Part shown: positions 26,401-35,614 of the stretch, one piece after another
Numbering within the stretch: the stretch's first letter is position 1
Layout of the letters: every line of letters starts with the position of its first letter
Assembly: GCA_965203305.1 (NCBI GenBank)
Contig: OZ241874.1
Span: 2,418,001 to 2,482,000, forward strand
Origin: Bin80 sp965203305
Lineage (GTDB): Bacteria; Bacteroidota; Rhodothermia; Rhodothermales; Bin80
DNA length: 64,000 nucleotides
Reading direction: 5' to 3'
Notes under the pieces: generated by a model
Seen by the model: the letters and a program-made list of their open reading frames with translations, nothing else
What the model was told of the DNA's origin: nothing
Database searches by the model: none
Program-made: the position numbers and the translations under genes

Positions 26401-28440
26401 AAAGATCTTGGTTTCGCACGCATACAGGCTTCTAATCTGATTATTAGCCTCACTAATCGTAGCTGTTGAAGCAATATATTTTGGCCCACCTCCCTGTTTT
26501 TGCTCCCTGATTACCGTTTCAATTCCAGCTTCGTAAACACCAGCAATAGATCCTAGCGGGCCAGAAACGAGATGAAGTTCATCCTGAATAATGAGTTCAG
26601 GGGGGCGTGCATTGCGACCAAAAAACGCACGAGGACCATCAATCCATGGCAATCTGGCAAACTTGTCAATCGTACTGATCAGGAGTGAAGGTGGACAATC
26701 ATACAATGCATCATCCACAACTTGACATGGAAGATATGACTTCTTATAGTCATCACATTCTCCAAAAGCACACCCGGATTTACTTGTACAGTAAAATTTG
26801 AAGGAGTGATGTGTGTATCCATATCCTTCTTTTGCTAACTCCTCACCGCACCAAGGACAGGAAGTTAGTATGAATTTATAACGTTCATCATCTTGACCTT
26901 CTTCTATGGCTTCAACCACCTTCTCGGCCTGATAGTATGTGTTCGGACTCACTGCCCCACCAGCCCAAAGTCCCACACTGAAAGATTCATCTCCTAGATC
27001 ATTGCTTGCACCTTTTCGGCGTATAAGCTCAAGGGCACAGATCATGCGAGCAGCACGCTCAAACTGCTGTCGGGTAAGAAGCCTAAGTGTATAACGCATA
27101 ATGGCAACGGTGCCTCCACCTCCTGCTCCATGCTTGAGCCTGCGCCAGACCATAAGGATCGCGATAAGCCCCAGGTATGCCTCCGTCTTGCCTCCACCCG
27201 TCGGAAACCATATCAGATCCATCGTATCCCTAAAATCGCTCTCCTCATTGATAACAGACTCCAGGACACATAGCAGAAAAGCTAATTGGAATGATCTCCA
27301 CCTGTATGGTTCTTTGCTTGTGTCCTTTCCTGCAATCTTGTCAGTTTGCTTCATCTGATCCAGCATTGCCTGATTTGCCAGACGAAATGCTCTTTCAACA
27401 CACTCGTCGCTCTCAAGCAATTCCAAACCCCTATTCATGCGCTCCAATGCTGTTTCCATGCGTTCCACCATGCGTATAGCCGTTTCTTGCTCCTTGGCAT
27501 CAGAAAGTTTGAGTGCCTTCCGCCTCTGATCTGCAACCCAGTCTTTGTATCCCCCCAGAAAATCCCTCATTGAAACTGCGAGAGTCGTTATGTCTTCCTG
27601 GCATAAACTCTGCAGATCAAGCGCACCATGATGACCTTGGGGATTCGTTGATAAAGCAGGCATTTCCACAGCTGGCATAAACTCCGACCAGATACGGGTT
27701 GGACGATGATCCGTCACATCCCAGTCTACCGCCGCTCCATGTCCTACCGCATAAATTTTTCTGTCCTTGTATTGCAACTCAAGTTCCAGTTCTTCCTCGC
27801 TCATCATTGAAGGATCAAGGCGAGGGAGTTCAAATATCCGCCCTGAGGAGATTGTACAATGCAGGGCTGCTTCAAAGAGATATGCACCAACCTTGTCAGC
27901 CTTCCTCAGAGTTTCCGGCCCTCTCTGACCATTGTATAGTGCCAGTGTACACAGGTAGCCGTCGCCATGCCGACGCTGATCCAGTACTATGCCTGCCCGA
28001 TCACTCCAAATTTTTTGAGAGAATCTGCTATCATCAAGTCGGTCTATTTCTATCTCAAAGTCTTGTAATTCTACGCGTTTGTAGGACTGCTTCTTGAATT
28101 TTTGACGATTGTGTCTGTCCCCCAAACTTTCATATATGGCTGCTTTCGCTGAAATACAAAGTTGTGCATCTTGGCTCACAAAGAAAGTAAATCCGACAGT
28201 GGACGGAGCCGTGTAGTAACGTTTGTAGGAGCCCTCATCGCCTGCATCTTCCTCACCCTTCGGTTGACTGGTTTCAGGTACTTCAAAGCGAATGCTTGAG
28301 GTGAACTCAATTGGGCTCAGTACACCAACATGGTAGCGTTTAAGCGGGTTTTCATTGATAATATCGCCCTCCACAGCAGGCCCCATCATCTGCAGGCGCA
28401 ACCAGTCTACCAGACGCTGGCGTGCTTCTACATAATCCAT
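23491..28440 (-). CDS. DrmA-DrmB fusion: DISARM-type helicase joined to a DUF1998 protein
   Basis: 1649 residues, ATG at 28440. The first ~1000 residues look like DrmA: an N-terminal NPLKRYHVGVLSPI region, then an SF2 helicase with Walker A TGGGKT (414-419), DELH (620-623), STAT (658-661), ATNMVSVGLDV (~837-847) and QVTGRIGRADVPG (867-879). A Cys-rich insert (CPWCGEEL...CTSKSGC...C) lies at ~528-562. From about 1055 the sequence looks like a DrmB start (FSNLLRSSGVGGVIHMGENFYAVI). It continues with zinc-binding pairs (CQKCG 1143-1147, CTKCD) and a DUF1998 C-terminus (CHSLAHLLIQQLERDCGY, LNGAACHACLMIPESSC, 1512-1630). In described DISARM systems these are two genes, drmA and drmB. No drmC (phospholipase D) or drm methylase gene is adjacent. 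Assignment is by motif recognition. Confidence 0.8.
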   Translation of the reverse strand: MDYVEARQRLVDWLRLQMMGPAVEGDIINENPLKRYHVGVLSPIEFTSSIRFEVPETSQPKGEEDAGDEGSYKRYYTAPSTVGFTFFVSQDAQLCISAKAAIYESLGDRHNRQKFKKQSYKRVELQDFEIEIDRLDDSRFSQKIWSDRAGIVLDQRRHGDGYLCTLALYNGQRGPETLRKADKVGAYLFEAALHCTISSGRIFELPRLDPSMMSEEELELELQYKDRKIYAVGHGAAVDWDVTDHRPTRIWSEFMPAVEMPALSTNPQGHHGALDLQSLCQEDITTLAVSMRDFLGGYKDWVADQRRKALKLSDAKEQETAIRMVERMETALERMNRGLELLESDECVERAFRLANQAMLDQMKQTDKIAGKDTSKEPYRWRSFQLAFLLCVLESVINEESDFRDTMDLIWFPTGGGKTEAYLGLIAILMVWRRLKHGAGGGGTVAIMRYTLRLLTRQQFERAARMICALELIRRKGASNDLGDESFSVGLWAGGAVSPNTYYQAEKVVEAIEEGQDDERYKFILTSCPWCGEELAKEGYGYTHHSFKFYCTSKSGCAFGECDDYKKSYLPCQVVDDALYDCPPSLLISTIDKFARLPWIDGPRAFFGRNARPPELIIQDELHLVSGPLGSIAGVYEAGIETVIREQKQGGGPKYIASTATISEANNQIRSLYACETKIFPPPGLSCDNMYFARTDQDRPGRMYLGYLAPNLSRQESMSPIMTALMAAPGILFGQDQDFEKLAEAWWTITAFNNSLNDVSTHHSKIYQNVQPAGMRLIKENTTAGKEGKRPNIMIKRFRNPRIGELTSLRSAKACAATFKDLEYPRNHPRCLDVVLATNMVSVGLDVSRLALMVVNGQPQRTGEYIQVTGRIGRADVPGLVVVNYYRTQARSLAHYENFRPFHESFHRFVEPSSVTPFTYQARLRALHAALIIALRYSCRDLNENAGASRIGKQKKPEENILTRLMERFARACSDQAVRDSVHNHVNQLHNAWLSKAKKCDDLRRDLRYYVSEKKKDADRLLKSSESDPSVSGLWATLNSMRNVEKSATIKCGDYEMDMRFSNLLRSSGVGGVIHMGENFYAVIQDISRWPLNELEAREIKHVTQVCKHPKISDHRLIKPPVVTTVRPQNYIPATRFPRWSFCQKCGLLHNRYQDGNKCSEKTCDGALTQVHWVLVHRFGYLADVDWHYMAHGKESQNCPRDSENAYLKLIREPEEQVKCTKCDRQGWEGMAYMGKKTWQQPWMKDVYTSEENSGSMAEVMQIGDSRMYLPENLKFLVIPPESRIIRSSVVDRLYNSPENQQLISDANPGLDYKSTVKRIASKYGCTAAELEDALQKIKHGYPWYDDEPSSDDDPMQLEYEALSRPIPDQRENEDLVTKHHTPEWKERAKRNISSGVWSLVDCLVSVERLRMISVFTGFRREARPPYKGKERFKRASLIPPDISGKCDWLPADELYGEGIFFILHEDIMHTWGVKINEAREVNGTLDRFLNHLSYIARENDEVSNTPQFVLCHSLAHLLIQQLERDCGYPAASLQERIYCKEGEKSMAGILIFIAVSDIHGSLGGLVQHAKPKKFYRLLSRALEQAQWCSFDPVCGNPEDSKYEQLNGAACHACLMIPESSCCCNNRYLDRTMINGNGNNLPPILEMID

Positions 28441-28474
28441 GACAAGACAATTATCCGATATGGAACGAAATGCC

Positions 28475-28489
28475 TCGCTAATATAGCGA
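28475..28489. promoter_or_regulatory. Short palindrome in the leader of the defence operon
   Basis: TCGCTA-ATA-TAGCGA is a 6-bp perfect inverted repeat in the 90-bp gap between the carbamoyltransferase stop and the drmA-drmB start. It could be an operator or a small RNA hairpin for separate control of the defence genes; there is no further evidence. Confidence 0.3.
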
Positions 28490-28530
28490 AATCTGGCACA
28501 TTTCAGATACCTTGCGCACCATCAGAGATC

Positions 28531-30288
28531 TCACCCCTGTATTCGTTGCTGATCTTTGCGTACCAGGAAATTGCCAATTGCCAGAACATCCATATGCGTA
28601 CATTCAAAGCAGTTCAGGGCATCCTGGGGTGTACACACAATCGGTTCTCCTCTGACGTTAAAGCTGGTATTAATGAGCACTGGACACCCTGTACGAGCTT
28701 CAAACTCCCGTAATAGCTGGTAAAAGAGAGGCTGATGCTTCCTGCGTACCGTCTGCACACGGGCAGAGCCATCCACATGCGTGACTGCTGCAATGGGAGA
28801 CTGGATATTCTGCTGTTTTTGCAGCCCCTCTCCCTCAATCTGTGCTCCCCTGACCTGTGATGTCAGAAGCATGTAGGGACTTTCCCTGGCAATCTCAAAC
28901 CATTCCGTGCTCTTCTCTTCAAGAACTGCCGGGGCAAACGGACGAAAACTCTCCCTGAACTTGATGGACTGATTTACGTGCTGCTGCATGGCAAGCCTGC
29001 GAGGATCCGCCAGGATGCTGCGATTCCCCAGTGCACGAGGACCATACTCCATGCGCCCCTGAAACCACCCCACTACGTTCTGCTCTGCCAGCAACTCAGC
29101 AACCCGGCCACACAACTCCTCATCATCCAGCTCTTCATACACAAGCGTGGCCTGATCCAGTGCCGTACGAATCTCATCCGCATCAAATGACGGCCCCAGA
29201 CTGGCTCCCTGCATTGCATCCTGGACAGATACCTCACGAGGAGACTGCATATACTGGTGCCATGCCATGAATGCTGCTCCGAGTGCCCCGCCTGCATCTC
29301 CCGCAGCAGGCTGAATCCACAATTCTTCAAATAGTCCAGACTCAAGGAGCTTTCCGTTTGCAACGCAATTCAGGGCAACCCCGCCCGCCATACAGATCCT
29401 GCTGTGCCCTGATATCTTGCTGGCATGCCGTGCCATTCGCAAAACAGCTTCTTCCGTTACGACCTGTATGGAGTGTGCCAGGTCCGTCTCTCTGCGTGTA
29501 ATGGAGGATTCAGGAACCCGGGCAGAGCCACCAAAGAGTTTCTCAAATGCACGGGAATACATCCGCAGCCCCCACGGAAATGCAAAGTACTTCAAGTTCA
29601 GCCGATAGGAACCATCCTCTTTCAGATCAATCAGCTCATCCAGAATTGTCTGCACATACTTTGGCTCTCCGTACGGAGCAAGTCCCATCAGCTTGTATTC
29701 CCCCGAGTTCACCCGAAACCCGCAGTACCCCGTGAATGTGCTGTAAAGCAGTCCCAGCGAATGAGGAAAATGTATCTCCTGCTGGAGCACAATACTGGAC
29801 TGATCGCCAACACCAATGGAGGTTGTGGCCCATTCCCCTACCCCGTCCGTTGTCAGTATGGACGCTTTTTCAAATGGGGAGGGAAAGAACGCACTTGCCA
29901 CATGACTCTCGTGGTGCTCGCAGAATAGCAGCGTGCCACCAAACCCGATCTCCTTGCGCAGGATTTCTGGAATCCACAGATTGCGTTTCAGCCATACCGG
30001 CATGGCTTTCAGGAAAGACGGGATACCTTTTGGGATAGTGCTCAAGTAGGTTTCCAGAAGCCGTTCAAATTTCAGAAACGGCTTGTCGTAATAGGCTACT
30101 GCATTGAGTTCTCTGGCGGTAATTCCAGCATACTCAAGACACCAGGCAATCGCATGAACAGGGAGGGAGGAGTCATGCTTGATCCGCGTAAAACGCTCTT
30201 CCTGGGCGGCTGCAAGGATGACTCCATCTTTGAGCAAACAGGCAGCCGCATCGTGATACCAGCAACTGATTCCGAGAATGTATGTCAC
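28531..30288 (-). CDS. Carbamoyltransferase, NodU/CmcH family
   Basis: 585 residues, GTG start at 30288 overlapping the valS stop as GTGA, so translation is probably coupled. The N-terminal ASKHA-like domain has ILGISCWYHDAAACLL, the metal-binding CEHHESHVASAFF and LTTDGVGEWATTS. The C-terminal YrdC-like/PRAL part has GRMEYGPRALGNRSILADPR and LINTSFNVRGEPIVCTP. Family members transfer a carbamoyl group from carbamoyl phosphate through a carbamoyl-adenylate to a hydroxyl on sugars or antibiotics. No glycan or antibiotic cluster is adjacent, so the acceptor is unknown. Confidence 0.92.
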   Translation of the reverse strand: MTYILGISCWYHDAAACLLKDGVILAAAQEERFTRIKHDSSLPVHAIAWCLEYAGITARELNAVAYYDKPFLKFERLLETYLSTIPKGIPSFLKAMPVWLKRNLWIPEILRKEIGFGGTLLFCEHHESHVASAFFPSPFEKASILTTDGVGEWATTSIGVGDQSSIVLQQEIHFPHSLGLLYSTFTGYCGFRVNSGEYKLMGLAPYGEPKYVQTILDELIDLKEDGSYRLNLKYFAFPWGLRMYSRAFEKLFGGSARVPESSITRRETDLAHSIQVVTEEAVLRMARHASKISGHSRICMAGGVALNCVANGKLLESGLFEELWIQPAAGDAGGALGAAFMAWHQYMQSPREVSVQDAMQGASLGPSFDADEIRTALDQATLVYEELDDEELCGRVAELLAEQNVVGWFQGRMEYGPRALGNRSILADPRRLAMQQHVNQSIKFRESFRPFAPAVLEEKSTEWFEIARESPYMLLTSQVRGAQIEGEGLQKQQNIQSPIAAVTHVDGSARVQTVRRKHQPLFYQLLREFEARTGCPVLINTSFNVRGEPIVCTPQDALNCFECTHMDVLAIGNFLVRKDQQRIQG

Positions 30289-32948
30289 GTTTCTGCCCAG
30301 ATAGCCAGACTGGTGCGCAATTTTTCGATTTCCGCCCTGGCATCCAGCTCTTTCTGTCGCTCGTGTTCAACAACCCTGGCTGGTGCTCGCCTGACAAAGT
30401 TTTCGTTCTGCAGTTTTTTCTGTACCCGAAGAAGAAACGCCTCTTTCTGTTCCAGATCTTTGGTCAGACGCTGCCGCTCTTCCTCGGGATCCACCATTCC
30501 CTGCACATAAATCACGGCTGATCCAGCCACGGCAGAAGCACACCGCGAAGGCTTGGGAAGCTCTACCCCCACCTGCAATGTTTCAACCCTCGCAAGTTTC
30601 CAGTAGTATTCCCTGTGCGCGATCAGGACTTCGGTAAATTCGGACTGCTCTTCAGACAGGCTCAGGGTTACATCAATCGCCTTGCCGGGAGCTACCCCGT
30701 ACCGGCTGCGAAGATTTCTGATGGCAGTCACAGTCTCTTGCAAAAATGCAAACTGACTCGCTCCAGTCGTATCCTGTTCGTCTTTTGCGGCCGGCCAACT
30801 GGATACCATACACGCCTCTCCGTCGGCACGCGGACGCAGGCGATGCCATAACTCTTCTGTAATGAACGGCATGAACGGATGCAGGAGCTGGATCAGCTGT
30901 TCATAAATTCCCATCGCGAGTGCCGTCTTCTCTTCGGACATGACCTCCCCTGACCGCGGCTTTACCAGCTCCAGATACCAGTCACAATAGTCACTGCGGA
31001 AGGTGGTATACAGAATGTTTGCCGCTTCATTCAGCCGGTAACGCGTCAGGGACTCTTCCACGGATTCAATACATTCCACAAGCCTGGTAAGCATCCACCG
31101 CTCTACCAGCTCAAGGTCCTCCATGGGTCTCGTGTGACGGTACTCTTTCCCAGGCTCAATGAAGCGTCCAAACACATGGAACGCATTCCATATCTTGTTT
31201 GCAAAATTTCGCCCCATCTGAAAGCCAGCCGGATCCAGCCGGATATCCTGCCCCTGTGCGCACAGGATCGTGAGATAAAACCGGACGGCATCTGCACCAT
31301 ATTCCTCAATCAGTTCCAGGGGATCAATGCCGTTCCCAAGACTCTTGGACATCCAGCGACCGAGCTTGTCCTTGATCATGCCGGTAATGAAAATATCCCG
31401 GTACGGAACCTGCCCTGTGAAGTAGAGAGAAGCCATAATCATGCGGGCAATCCAGAAGAACAGAATATCATATCCAGAAACCAGCACATCCGTTGGATGG
31501 AAATACTCCAGATCAGCCCTGGTATTCTCGTCTTCCTCAGGCCAGCCGAGCGTCGCAAACGGAAAGAGCCAGGACGAAAACCAGGTATCCAGTACATCCT
31601 CATCCTGCACCATTCCCGCCTCGGGCTGCTCTACGGCAACCACAAACCCGCGGGACTCGTCCATCCCTCCCTCTGAATCAGTATAGTACCAAACCGGGAT
31701 GCGATGTCCCCACCACAGCTGGCGGCTGATACACCAGTCACGAATGCCTTCCAGCCAGCGAAAATACTCGCTCTCCCAGCGTTTCGGATAAAATGTGATC
31801 GTTCCTTCCCTGACCGCAGAGATAGCAGGCCCTGCGAATGGCTCCATTTTTACAAACCACTGACGGGACAGGAGCGGTTCAACAATCGCCTTGGAGCGTT
31901 GCGAAACGGGAACTGTGCTCTTGTAAGGTTCAATCTTTTCCAGATACCCCCCTGCCTCCAGGTCCTTTACAATGAGTTCCCGCGCTTCAAAGCGGTCAAC
32001 TCCCGCGTAGGGGCCGCAGTCATGAGTGAGTGTCCCGTCTTCGGCAATCACGCTCACGGCTTCCAGTTCATGGCGTTTGCCCACTTCAAAGTCATTCTTG
32101 TCGTGCCCCGGTGTGATCTTCAGGACACCTGTCCCGAATTCCCTCTGCACATAGGCATCCGCGATCACTGGAATAGTCTTGCCAGAGAGGGGCAAATGAA
32201 CCGTCTTGCCGACCTGCTCTGCATATCGCTCATCTTCCGGGTTCACCGCAACCGCAACATCACCAAGCATGGTTTCCGGGCGGGTTGTGGCGACGGTAAT
32301 GTGCCCGGATCCATCTTCAAATGGATAGCGGATATGCCACAGAAATCCATCCCGCTCCACATTGTCCACTTCTTCATCCGATAGCGCAGTCTGATCCACC
32401 GGACACCAGTTCACCAGATAATTGCCACGATAAATAAGCCCTGCTTCATACAGTTTGACAAATACGGTCTGCACGGCCCTGACATAGCCGGGGTCCATGG
32501 TGAACCGCTCTCGTTCCCAGTCGCACGAGTCTCCGAGACGGCGTTTTTGTTGCAGGATCTGATCCCCATACTTGTCTACCCACTCCCAGATTTTTTTGAC
32601 AAACGCTTCCCGCCCCAGGTCAAAGCGTGTCCTTTTTTCCTGCTCTTTTAGTGAACGTTCCACCACATTCTGGGTAGCGATTCCCGCATGATCCTTTCCA
32701 GGCATCCACAGTGCCTCTCTCCCTTGCATGCGGCGCATGCGTGTCAGCGCGTCCTGAATGGTATCCTGCAGTGCATGCCCCATATGGAGTGCTCCCGTTA
32801 CATTCGGGGGCGGCATCATGATGGTATGCGGAGGGCGTTCCGTGGTCCGGTCTGCCCGAAAAAATCCCATGGACTCCCAGTATTCATACCAGCGGGTTTC
32901 CACAGTCTTGGGATCATAGGGAGCTGTACGCTCCTTCCTGTCGCTCAT
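30285..32948 (-). CDS. valS: Valine--tRNA ligase
   Basis: 887 residues from the ATG at 32948 (MSDRKERTAPYDPKTVETRWYEYW). The open frame extends 40 codons further upstream, into aroC, but those codons have no ValRS similarity. The class I signatures are PPPNVTGALHMGHAL (HIGH motif) and GRWMSKSLGNG, where the first Lys of KMSKS is Trp while the second is kept. An editing CP1 domain, the anticodon-binding domain and a C-terminal coiled coil (DPEEERQRLTKDLEQKEAFLL) follow in order. The length is normal for bacterial ValRS. It lies 40 bp downstream of aroC. Confidence 0.97.
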   Translation of the reverse strand: MSDRKERTAPYDPKTVETRWYEYWESMGFFRADRTTERPPHTIMMPPPNVTGALHMGHALQDTIQDALTRMRRMQGREALWMPGKDHAGIATQNVVERSLKEQEKRTRFDLGREAFVKKIWEWVDKYGDQILQQKRRLGDSCDWERERFTMDPGYVRAVQTVFVKLYEAGLIYRGNYLVNWCPVDQTALSDEEVDNVERDGFLWHIRYPFEDGSGHITVATTRPETMLGDVAVAVNPEDERYAEQVGKTVHLPLSGKTIPVIADAYVQREFGTGVLKITPGHDKNDFEVGKRHELEAVSVIAEDGTLTHDCGPYAGVDRFEARELIVKDLEAGGYLEKIEPYKSTVPVSQRSKAIVEPLLSRQWFVKMEPFAGPAISAVREGTITFYPKRWESEYFRWLEGIRDWCISRQLWWGHRIPVWYYTDSEGGMDESRGFVVAVEQPEAGMVQDEDVLDTWFSSWLFPFATLGWPEEDENTRADLEYFHPTDVLVSGYDILFFWIARMIMASLYFTGQVPYRDIFITGMIKDKLGRWMSKSLGNGIDPLELIEEYGADAVRFYLTILCAQGQDIRLDPAGFQMGRNFANKIWNAFHVFGRFIEPGKEYRHTRPMEDLELVERWMLTRLVECIESVEESLTRYRLNEAANILYTTFRSDYCDWYLELVKPRSGEVMSEEKTALAMGIYEQLIQLLHPFMPFITEELWHRLRPRADGEACMVSSWPAAKDEQDTTGASQFAFLQETVTAIRNLRSRYGVAPGKAIDVTLSLSEEQSEFTEVLIAHREYYWKLARVETLQVGVELPKPSRCASAVAGSAVIYVQGMVDPEEERQRLTKDLEQKEAFLLRVQKKLQNENFVRRAPARVVEHERQKELDARAEIEKLRTSLAIWAET

Positions 32949-32988
32949 GTAGACTGGTGATGAAAGGTACCTGAAACGGGAAAGGACA

Positions 32989-34176
32989 TTACCTGGATCT
33001 CTCCCCATATCGCTGCAGCATCTCCTCCAGACTGTCTGCCCCATACTTCTCAAGAAATGCATTGGCAATCACCCAGGCAACGGTGGCTTCGGCTACGGTA
33101 GAAGCTGCGGGGACACTGGTGACATCGCTGCGCTCATAACGGGTAGGCTGGGGCTGATGGCTTTCCATGTCTACGGTCCCCAGCGGCTTGATCAGGGTAG
33201 GGATCGGCTTCATGTATCCTCGCACAATGACGGGCATTCCGTTTGTCATCCCGCCTTCCAGCCCTCCGGCACGATTAGATCTGCGCCGGTAATCCCGGGC
33301 ATCATTCAGATAAATCTCATCATGTACCTGAGAGCCCGGGCGCGTCGTATTTGCAATCCCATCCCCAATCTCCACGCCTTTTTGCGCCTGTATGGAAAGA
33401 ATTGCCTGGGCAAGCTGCCCGCTCAGTCGCCGATCCCAGTGCACATACGATCCCAGCCCCGGCGGAACTCCTGTGACAATAACCTCATACGCTCCTCCCA
33501 GAGAGTCGCCGGATTTCTTTACCTGCCGGATATGCCGTATACACGAACGGCTTAGCTCCTCGTCCAGCATGCGCACCTCGCTCTGGTCTGCCAGTTCATT
33601 GACTGCCTCTGCTCCACTGCTTAAAATGGCGTCTCGTTGCGGAATGCGCCCTTCTTCACCCTGCCAGCCGATTTCACCGATCTGGAGTACATGACTGCCC
33701 ACTTCAATCCCGAACTCCTTGAGCAGCTGGCGTGCAACAGTGCAGCAGGCAACCCGGATAGCGGTTTCTCGTGCGCTTGCCCGTTCAATCACGGGCCGGA
33801 TATCATCAAACCCGTATTTGCGTGCTCCTTCCAGATCTGCATGACCGGGACGTGGCAGGGTAATCCGTTCAATTTCTTTCCCGTCTCCATCTACGGACAT
33901 CACTTCGGGCCACCCGCTCTTGTCCCGTCTGTATGCTGCATTATCTAGCCGCATGGCAATCGGGCTGGCCATTGTTTTGGAGAAGCGCACGCCAGAGTAG
34001 ATGTGGATCTGATCCTGTTCGAATTTTGCCCGGCCGCCCCGGCCAAACCCGAGCCATCGTCGTGCCAAGTGGTGATTGATTACATCCTCCGTGAGAGGAA
34101 CCCCCGAGGGCATCCCTTCCACAATTCCGATCAGGGCTTCCCCGTGAGATTCCCCGGCAGTCAGATATCGCAACAT
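32989..34176 (-). CDS. aroC: Chorismate synthase
   Basis: 395 residues from the ATG at 34176 (MLRYLTAGESHGEALIG); a GTG three codons earlier is in frame. Signatures are GESHG, the basic flavin-binding GRGGRAKFEQD, RPGHADLEGARKYG and RASARETA, and the C-terminal DVTSVPAASTVAEA. It converts EPSP to chorismate with reduced FMN. The start lies 13 bp after the stop of the protease gene at 34190. The same 13-bp spacing and the same first seven codons recur at the start of that protease gene. Confidence 0.97.
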   Translation of the reverse strand: MLRYLTAGESHGEALIGIVEGMPSGVPLTEDVINHHLARRWLGFGRGGRAKFEQDQIHIYSGVRFSKTMASPIAMRLDNAAYRRDKSGWPEVMSVDGDGKEIERITLPRPGHADLEGARKYGFDDIRPVIERASARETAIRVACCTVARQLLKEFGIEVGSHVLQIGEIGWQGEEGRIPQRDAILSSGAEAVNELADQSEVRMLDEELSRSCIRHIRQVKKSGDSLGGAYEVIVTGVPPGLGSYVHWDRRLSGQLAQAILSIQAQKGVEIGDGIANTTRPGSQVHDEIYLNDARDYRRRSNRAGGLEGGMTNGMPVIVRGYMKPIPTLIKPLGTVDMESHQPQPTRYERSDVTSVPAASTVAEATVAWVIANAFLEKYGADSLEEMLQRYGERSR

Positions 34177-34199
34177 CAGAAACACATTCCTATTTCAGT
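34156..34199 (-). repeat. Duplication junction, copy A (aroC start)
   Basis: 44 bp covering the TAG stop of the protease at 34190, the 13-base spacer and the first seven codons of aroC (MLRYLTA). It aligns without gaps to 35594-35637. Confidence 0.85.
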
Positions 34200-35614
34200 T
34201 CGGGAAGCCGGATCAGTCGATGAATATCCCACGGATTCCGAACAGACAGCCGTGCATCTCCGTCTGTATTCTGCAGTACTTTGATTGCCTCCTGGACGGA
34301 AGAAACCGCATGCCCATTGATACGCTCCACCAGCAAGCCTTCTCGCAAGTATTGCACCTGATCCTGGCGTATGACACGCTCTATAATGACACCTTCCCAC
34401 TCTTTATAGTGTGTCTTTTCCTTGTCTGACTTGTCTCTCAGAACCAGTCCCCACCGATCCAGATAGCGTGCAATGAGGGTGCCGGATTCATCTTTGGCTG
34501 GTGGCTGGGTGGTGACACTGGGATGGTCGTGTCCGAACAGTGTGAGATACAGGCTGCCTGTCCGCCCATTCCTCAGGTATGTGACTTCAATCCCGGAACC
34601 GGGACGTTTCATCAGAATTGCACTGTACAGCTTGTCGGATTGATCCACCGGACTGCCGTCCACTGCAAGAATCACATCCCCCGAACGTACCCCGGCAAGA
34701 TCGGCTGCACCTCCATCATCCACCTGATCTACATACACACCCTGAATCGTTGCCATCCCCAGCGACCGGGCCATGGCGGCATCCACATCCATGGATCTTC
34801 CTATTCCCATATAGCCACGACGAACCTCACCATACTCCATCAGATCACTTGCAACCCGCATAGCAAGATTGCCAGGAATAGCAAACCCGTACCCCTCATA
34901 GAACCCGCTTCTCGTTGTGCCTAAAGTATTTATTCCGATCAGCTCCCCGTGCAGATTGACCAGTGCGCCTCCAGAATTGCCTGGATTGATGGGCGCGTCG
35001 GTCTGGATAAATCTCACATTCGGATCTACACCAAGAAAATTTTTGAATGACCGTCCCTTCGCACTGACAATGCCCTCTGTGACGGTAAACTTCAGGCTCA
35101 GAGGATTCCCGACTGCCCACACCCTGTCCGCCAGTTGGAGCATCTCCGAATCACCAATTTTCATCGCCGGTACACTCTCTTCCTTCCTCAGAATAATTTG
35201 AATGACAGCGAGGTCTGTTGCGGGATCCACGCCAACCGTGTATGCCTCGTATTCCTGTTTATTTGAGAACAGAACATGCAATTTTCCTGCACCTTCCACC
35301 ACATGATGATTCGTGATGATATAGCCCTGCGATGCAATGACAACCCCACTCCCGGAAGCTTTATAATGCCTAATAGCAACTACAGATTGTACCACGCTGT
35401 CCACCACATCCTGAAACGTACTGGTGGAGTCACCGGGTTGAGGAAACTCCACCACCGTGGTGTCCTGTCCCGTCTCTGCCGTATCTGCAGGGGAGACTTG
35501 AGGACCTGGTGGAGCAGAGTTCGCAATCATCATGACAAGGATGCCAGCCAGCACTCCCGCAGCAACCAGACCAGTCTTGATCCATGCTTCTCTGGCGGTC
35601 AGGTATCGCAACAT
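34190..35614 (-). CDS. HtrA/DegQ-type periplasmic serine protease, copy 2 (recombinant N-terminus)
   Basis: 474 residues from the ATG at 35614; an ATG three codons upstream (35623) is also possible. It begins MLRYLTAREAWIKTG, where the first seven residues are those of AroC, then has a membrane anchor (GLVAAGVLAGILVMMIA). The trypsin-like domain has the triad His (ITNHHVVEG), Asp (PATDLAVIQ) and Ser (GNSGGALVNL). A PDZ domain follows (MATIQGVYVDQVDDGGAADLAG...DVILAVDG) and a C-terminal domain resembling a second, weaker PDZ. It degrades or chaperones misfolded envelope proteins by family knowledge. It is a tandem paralog of the upstream gene and lacks that gene's first ~25 residues. Confidence 0.92.
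   Translation of the reverse strand: MLRYLTAREAWIKTGLVAAGVLAGILVMMIANSAPPGPQVSPADTAETGQDTTVVEFPQPGDSTSTFQDVVDSVVQSVVAIRHYKASGSGVVIASQGYIITNHHVVEGAGKLHVLFSNKQEYEAYTVGVDPATDLAVIQIILRKEESVPAMKIGDSEMLQLADRVWAVGNPLSLKFTVTEGIVSAKGRSFKNFLGVDPNVRFIQTDAPINPGNSGGALVNLHGELIGINTLGTTRSGFYEGYGFAIPGNLAMRVASDLMEYGEVRRGYMGIGRSMDVDAAMARSLGMATIQGVYVDQVDDGGAADLAGVRSGDVILAVDGSPVDQSDKLYSAILMKRPGSGIEVTYLRNGRTGSLYLTLFGHDHPSVTTQPPAKDESGTLIARYLDRWGLVLRDKSDKEKTHYKEWEGVIIERVIRQDQVQYLREGLLVERINGHAVSSVQEAIKVLQNTDGDARLSVRNPWDIHRLIRLPELK

Noticed and set aside
32949..33068. 40-codon N-terminal extension of valS
   Set aside because: It lies within the aroC 3' end and has no ValRS similarity; the ATG at 32948 starts a normal-length enzyme.
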